A stretch of DNA of 64,000 nt from Loxodes magnus (taxonomy: Eukaryota > Ciliophora > Karyorelictea > Loxodida > Loxodidae): positions 682,001 through 746,000 of the forward strand of contig CAMPDV010000008.1 of the NCBI GenBank assembly GCA_946699065.1, written 5' to 3'. Made by a program: the position numbers and the translations under genes. The notes under the pieces were generated by a model. The model saw only the letters and a program-made list of their open reading frames with translations. It did not search any database and was not told where the DNA came from. This document shows positions 60,228 through 64,000 of the stretch, in pieces. Position 1 is the first letter of the stretch. Each line of letters opens with the position of its first letter.

Positions 60228-62670
60228 ATGCAAACAGAGTCCAGCACCAAAATTCAAACAAGTATGGAAGTTCCTACTAAAAAGAGTGCAAAATAATAGC
60301 CATAATTTGCCTCAATGTCTAACTTACATTAATAAATAAAACTGAAATAAAAGAAAGATATAAAGCCTTCACTAGAAGATTTAGAATAAATTCTAGTTAT
60401 GAAACAGAAAAACAAAAAATAAGAAATTGATGTCTCTCCTGATCTAGCAGCTGTTGTAGTTGAAAAGTATTTACTTCCTATGTTTGAAATGGATAACCGA
60501 AATGTGATGGATGTAAAAAGAACCTAAGTTATAGGAAAACCAGAAAACACATAAGGAAAAGGAAAAAAGATAAATTAACAAACTAACAAAGAAGTTATAA
60601 GTTAAGACTGTCAGCAAATATTAGGCAATAAGAACTTCTAACTACCATAAAAGAAGTTGTAACCTTATGAAGGAACTGTATATGCAGAGCTAAAATTGAG
60701 TGAAAGACTTTATAAAGAGCTGCAAATAGTGAGATAATAATTAGATGACACATCCTAAAAACTAAAAGAAACAATATAAAACACAGCCAATTTGGCTACT
60801 CAGTTAGATATTCATAAAACTGAAGCTCTATAAAGCCAAATAAATGAGAAGATAATGAAGAACTAGCTTGAAGCTTATATAAAGGAAAACAATATTTAAA
60901 TCTTTAACAGGGAGTACTTTATGTAGCAAAGTATTTAATATAAAGAACTTTATGAAGATAGTGAAAAGTAACGACAATAACTGAGTGAATTACTGAGATA
61001 GGAAAAGGCACTCAATGATAAACTTACAAATAAGAACATAGAAAATGAGCATGGTAATGCAATTTTGAGACTAGAAAATGATATAATTGGAGAGCGGCTT
61101 AGAACTTTGTTCTCTAAATTAAGCTAAATATTAGATAGAAAATTCCTAGAGGAAAAATTATAATACGAGTTAAAGAATTTGTTTTATTCTTCACAGCAAT
61201 TTAGTATGTTTATTACAACCTAAAAAAAGAATCTTGCAGAGGTACAAAATTTAAAGGAGCAATATATGGAAGAAGCTAGCTAATAGGCTAAGCAGATTTA
61301 AGAAATAGTAGCTAACAGAGACAAAATTAAAATAATGGCTCAAACTAAAATAAATGAATTGGCAAAGGAAAATGGTATTTTAAGCAATTAGAATACAACT
61401 TTGTAGTACTAATACAATGATTACAAACAAAAAAATAAAGCGCTTAGCGAAGAACTAGATAAAATACGTAAGAAGATGCATTCGTTAAAGCAAAGATACA
61501 AAAGATTTGGAGATTAAGAGTTAAAATCTTGCAAAAATTGCTAATAAGAGTACTCAGAATACTAAAATTTAAATTGGTCTTGCAGAACACATAAATCACC
61601 TTGGTAAGGAGAAATTTACTGATGCTGTGGTAAAACAAATGAGAAAGCTCCTGGTTGTAAAACAAGTAAACATGAAAGTAAGGATGATGAAGATGAACTT
61701 GATTAACGTGAAAAAGAAGCATTAGAAAAACATTAACATAGAAACATTTATTGTCCTAATTGCAAAGAACTTGGTCATAGACCTTATGACTGTGAAAGAG
61801 ATCCAAATTTACGAAATGATAGAATTACTTCAGAAGAGTTAAAAAGAATAGAAGGAATTTAAAAATAAAAGAGAAAACAAAATAAAGGACTAAATAACTC
61901 CTAGTAAAGATAGAGAGCAATTGGCAGCCTATAAAACAAATTTCAGTAGCAATGAAAATTAGATTCATAAATGGCCTTCACTTATCCATTTTAGATAGAA
62001 GAAGGATTTGAAATGAGTAGTCTAATAGACGCATCAGCTTGAGAAAATTCAGAGGAAGAAGATGATGCATATTTTGATGTAGGATTTGGATATCATTCGA
62101 ACTATAAGAAAAGTGCTAAGTTTGAAGATATATAAAGAGAATTAGATTTTGAAAGGAAGTAGGAAAATGTAAGTAATTATTCAGGAAAAGCTAGATCTCT
62201 TTTAAATCTCTTTACCTAGTCTTTAAGAGTAGATCTTACCTACTACAAAAACTAGAGTTTCTTTTTTGTAAAGTATGAATAAATTTGGATAATAAAAATT
62301 TGGAGAAAGGTTGTTAACAGACGCTTCGAAGTTTAAATAATCGTTTCTGATGAAAAGTAGTATAAATGAATATAATTTGCCAACTTAGGAAACTGATAGA
62401 AATTATCATAATAACCTAGAAGTAAGAAAATGTTCAGATTAAGAACATCAGGAACTAAAAGCCATTCAAGAGACAAATTATTCAGTCTAACATACTGAAA
62501 CTGAAATGATTAGCGAAAAAATATCTCTAGGTATGGAAAGTGAATACTAAAGTGAAGCTAGATATGATTAAAGAAACTAAGCTAGTCCTGATTATAGTTA
62601 AGATATGTCTTCAAAAGAATTAAAAAATCTGATTTCAAGAGATTATGAGGAGAATATACAATTCAAGTGA
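60228..62670 (+). CDS. large coiled-coil protein with Cys/His zinc motifs, 808 aa
   Basis: ATG 60228 to TGA 62668-62670 with a 16-nt intron at 62169-62184 (GTAAGTAATTATTCAG). The total is exact. Residues about 160-430 are long coiled coil (AELKLSERLYKELQIVR; EELDKIRKKMHSLKQRYK). Then comes a Cys/His cluster: CKNC at 435-438, LNWSCRTHKSPW, GEIYWCCGKTNEKAPGCK and a final H. After an acidic linker there is a CCHC knuckle YCPNCKELGHRPYDC with Cys509, Cys512, His517 and Cys522. The acidic/Ser-rich C-terminal 280 residues have no known domain. The Cys cluster followed by CCHC suggests two or three bound zinc ions and nucleic-acid or protein binding. TGA is Trp in IYWCCG. I know no named family with certainty. 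Confidence 0.82.
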
Positions 62671-63655
62671 AATGTTTAATTTAAATTTATATGTTCTATT
62701 TTTTTATATAAGAGTCTTGGTTTTAAACTTTATTTATTTATTATTATAAAATGACTAAGGCTTAGCAATTACTTACGTTCTATAGTTTTAAATGAGAATT
62801 TACCAAACATTTAGTGATAAATGAACTTAAAACTTTTTCGAGTTAACTTCATTAAGTAATTTAATTAGTAGATTACTTAAGTGAGAATTTAACATTAATA
62901 AGCAAGGTTTTTAATAAATGTACAAAAACTAGATAAATATTATTGACTAAGTGTTTATTTAATGTAATATAGTATGTCATTATAGACTTAAGTTTGGAAT
63001 CTTATTTTTCTGTAAGTATCACATTACTATAAAAATCTATCAATAGCCGAAATAATTTTAACACCTCTAATAAAAAGCTATTGCTAAGGTAATTTAGTCA
63101 TTATTTTCTTATTTTTTTAAAATTCTTAGATTTCTCTAATTTTTTAATTATAGTATTAGTTTCTTTATTCTTAGTTAATAAAATAGCACAAATTAACTCT
63201 TAGCACTAATTTTTATCTAATTACTTGCTTATGCAGATTACATACAAATAAATCAAGCTATACATTTTGACTAGATTGGTGAGAGGATTAACAGAACTTT
63301 CTTTAATATCTATTCCTTTAAGCTTTAAGCACTTTATTAATTCATGATTTACCTTGTCAAATATGATTATCTAATGCTAATTTTTAATGATAGAAGATCT
63401 CTTAATTTCACGCTGTCTTCTTAATTGCTAATTGACTAAATGATAAGCGTTAGATCAATAGATTGGAAATTGGTATAGGAATGAATTGATTATACTTGAA
63501 ATTACAATGACTAGTATTTCATGTAACTAACTACTTTTATTCATCTAATACTATAATTTCCTTTTATACATTTCTATACCTTTAAGACAATTTCATATCT
63601 GATAAATAAGAAGAAGCAATCAAAACTTTATTTGTCCTAAATTACACATCAATAA
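62671..63655. other. intergenic, AT-rich
   Basis: No supported gene in about 1 kb. It precedes the partial gene at the window edge. Confidence 0.4.
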
Positions 63656-64000
63656 ATGGAAGCACTTCTATCATACGATAATAGCTCAATATATATGTTC
63701 AAAGTTTAAATCTTCTAAAGTTCAGATAGAAAAAAGCAGTCTCCTTAAATAAAAAGCACTTAATTTAATCTAAGAGAGTAAATAAGACGGTTTAAAGGCT
63801 AAAATGAATTTGAATTTCTTGCTAAGCAAGTTATTAAAAGTTTTCAATAGATTAATTATCCTCTATTCAGATAAGTTATAACCTTTGCATCCATACTTAG
63901 CATAAATAAACTGCTTGCAATTTAGAAAAGTAATTCCTAACTATAAAGCTCTCTACTTAATTTGTATTTAAGTGTAATTAACGATTTAATAAAGTAGTTT
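63656..64000 (+). CDS. partial gene running off the right edge, unidentified
   Basis: From ATG 63656 (MEALLSYDNSSIYMFKVQIF) the frame is free of TGA through the last base, 115 codons. Composition looks like real protein: NLREQIRRFKGQNEFEFLAK, then VIKSFQQINYPLFRQV and a Leu/Ser-rich stretch. No domain can be named from this much. The 3' part is outside the window. Confidence 0.5.

Noticed and set aside
1..64000. tRNA, rRNA or CRISPR-like arrays
   Set aside because: I looked for B-box-like GTTCRANNC and for spaced direct repeats and saw none that formed a credible structure. Weak tRNA genes could be missed by eye.
1..64000. Condylostoma-type code, in which TAA and TAG also terminate
   Set aside because: All resolved genes end at TGA and contain abundant internal TAA/TAG to near their ends.

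Overview
The window reads as macronuclear-type DNA of a karyorelictean, Loxodes-like ciliate. It is very AT-rich, and the standard code gives only short reading frames. Reading TAA and TAG as Gln and TGA as Trp inside genes but stop at gene ends (NCBI code 27) opens long, recognisable proteins. The clearest internal Trp TGAs are in the HPWF motif of a protein kinase (49618-49620), the GLGLWIS motif of a histidine kinase (19121-19123) and its N-box segment (18554-18556). Every gene end I could resolve is TGA, for example the cofilin stop at 43850-43852. Introns are tiny (mostly 16-20 nt, GT...AG). For each spliced gene given with an amino-acid length, the exon sum was checked to be divisible by three. 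I used no database, so names rest on motifs I recognise.

Layout, left to right. 1-10 kb: HAD phosphatase, SHIPPO/ODF3-like protein, coiled-coil protein (minus), then a long gene-poor stretch. 10-17 kb: a 1078-aa SK-type potassium channel and an SCP/FCP1-type phosphatase, both minus. 17-27 kb, all plus: a membrane hybrid histidine kinase, an unidentified 894-aa protein, a CFAP96-like protein and a second, membrane-anchored SCP/dullard-like phosphatase. 28-32 kb: relics and one intact copy of a coiled-coil/zinc-knuckle (gag-like) family. 34-43.9 kb, plus: dipeptidyl peptidase III, a polycystin-2-like channel, a coiled-coil protein and ADF/cofilin. 47-50 kb: cGMP-dependent protein kinase with four cNMP-binding modules. 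51-55 kb: a basic hypothetical protein (plus) and an NBR1-like PB1/Ig-like protein (minus), with a possible gene upstream of the latter. 56-58.7 kb, minus: a small basic protein and two more proteins with gag-family-like N termini. 60-62.7 kb: a large coiled-coil protein with zinc motifs. A partial gene runs off the right edge.

The window is not an operon-like unit. Themes are ciliary or axonemal proteins (SHIPPO, CFAP96, polycystin), signalling (SK channel, PKG, hybrid kinase) and HAD phosphatases. Mean spacing is several hundred bases to more than 3 kb. Because TGA can be Trp, an open frame alone is weak evidence here, so AT-rich candidate frames without motifs are given low confidence.
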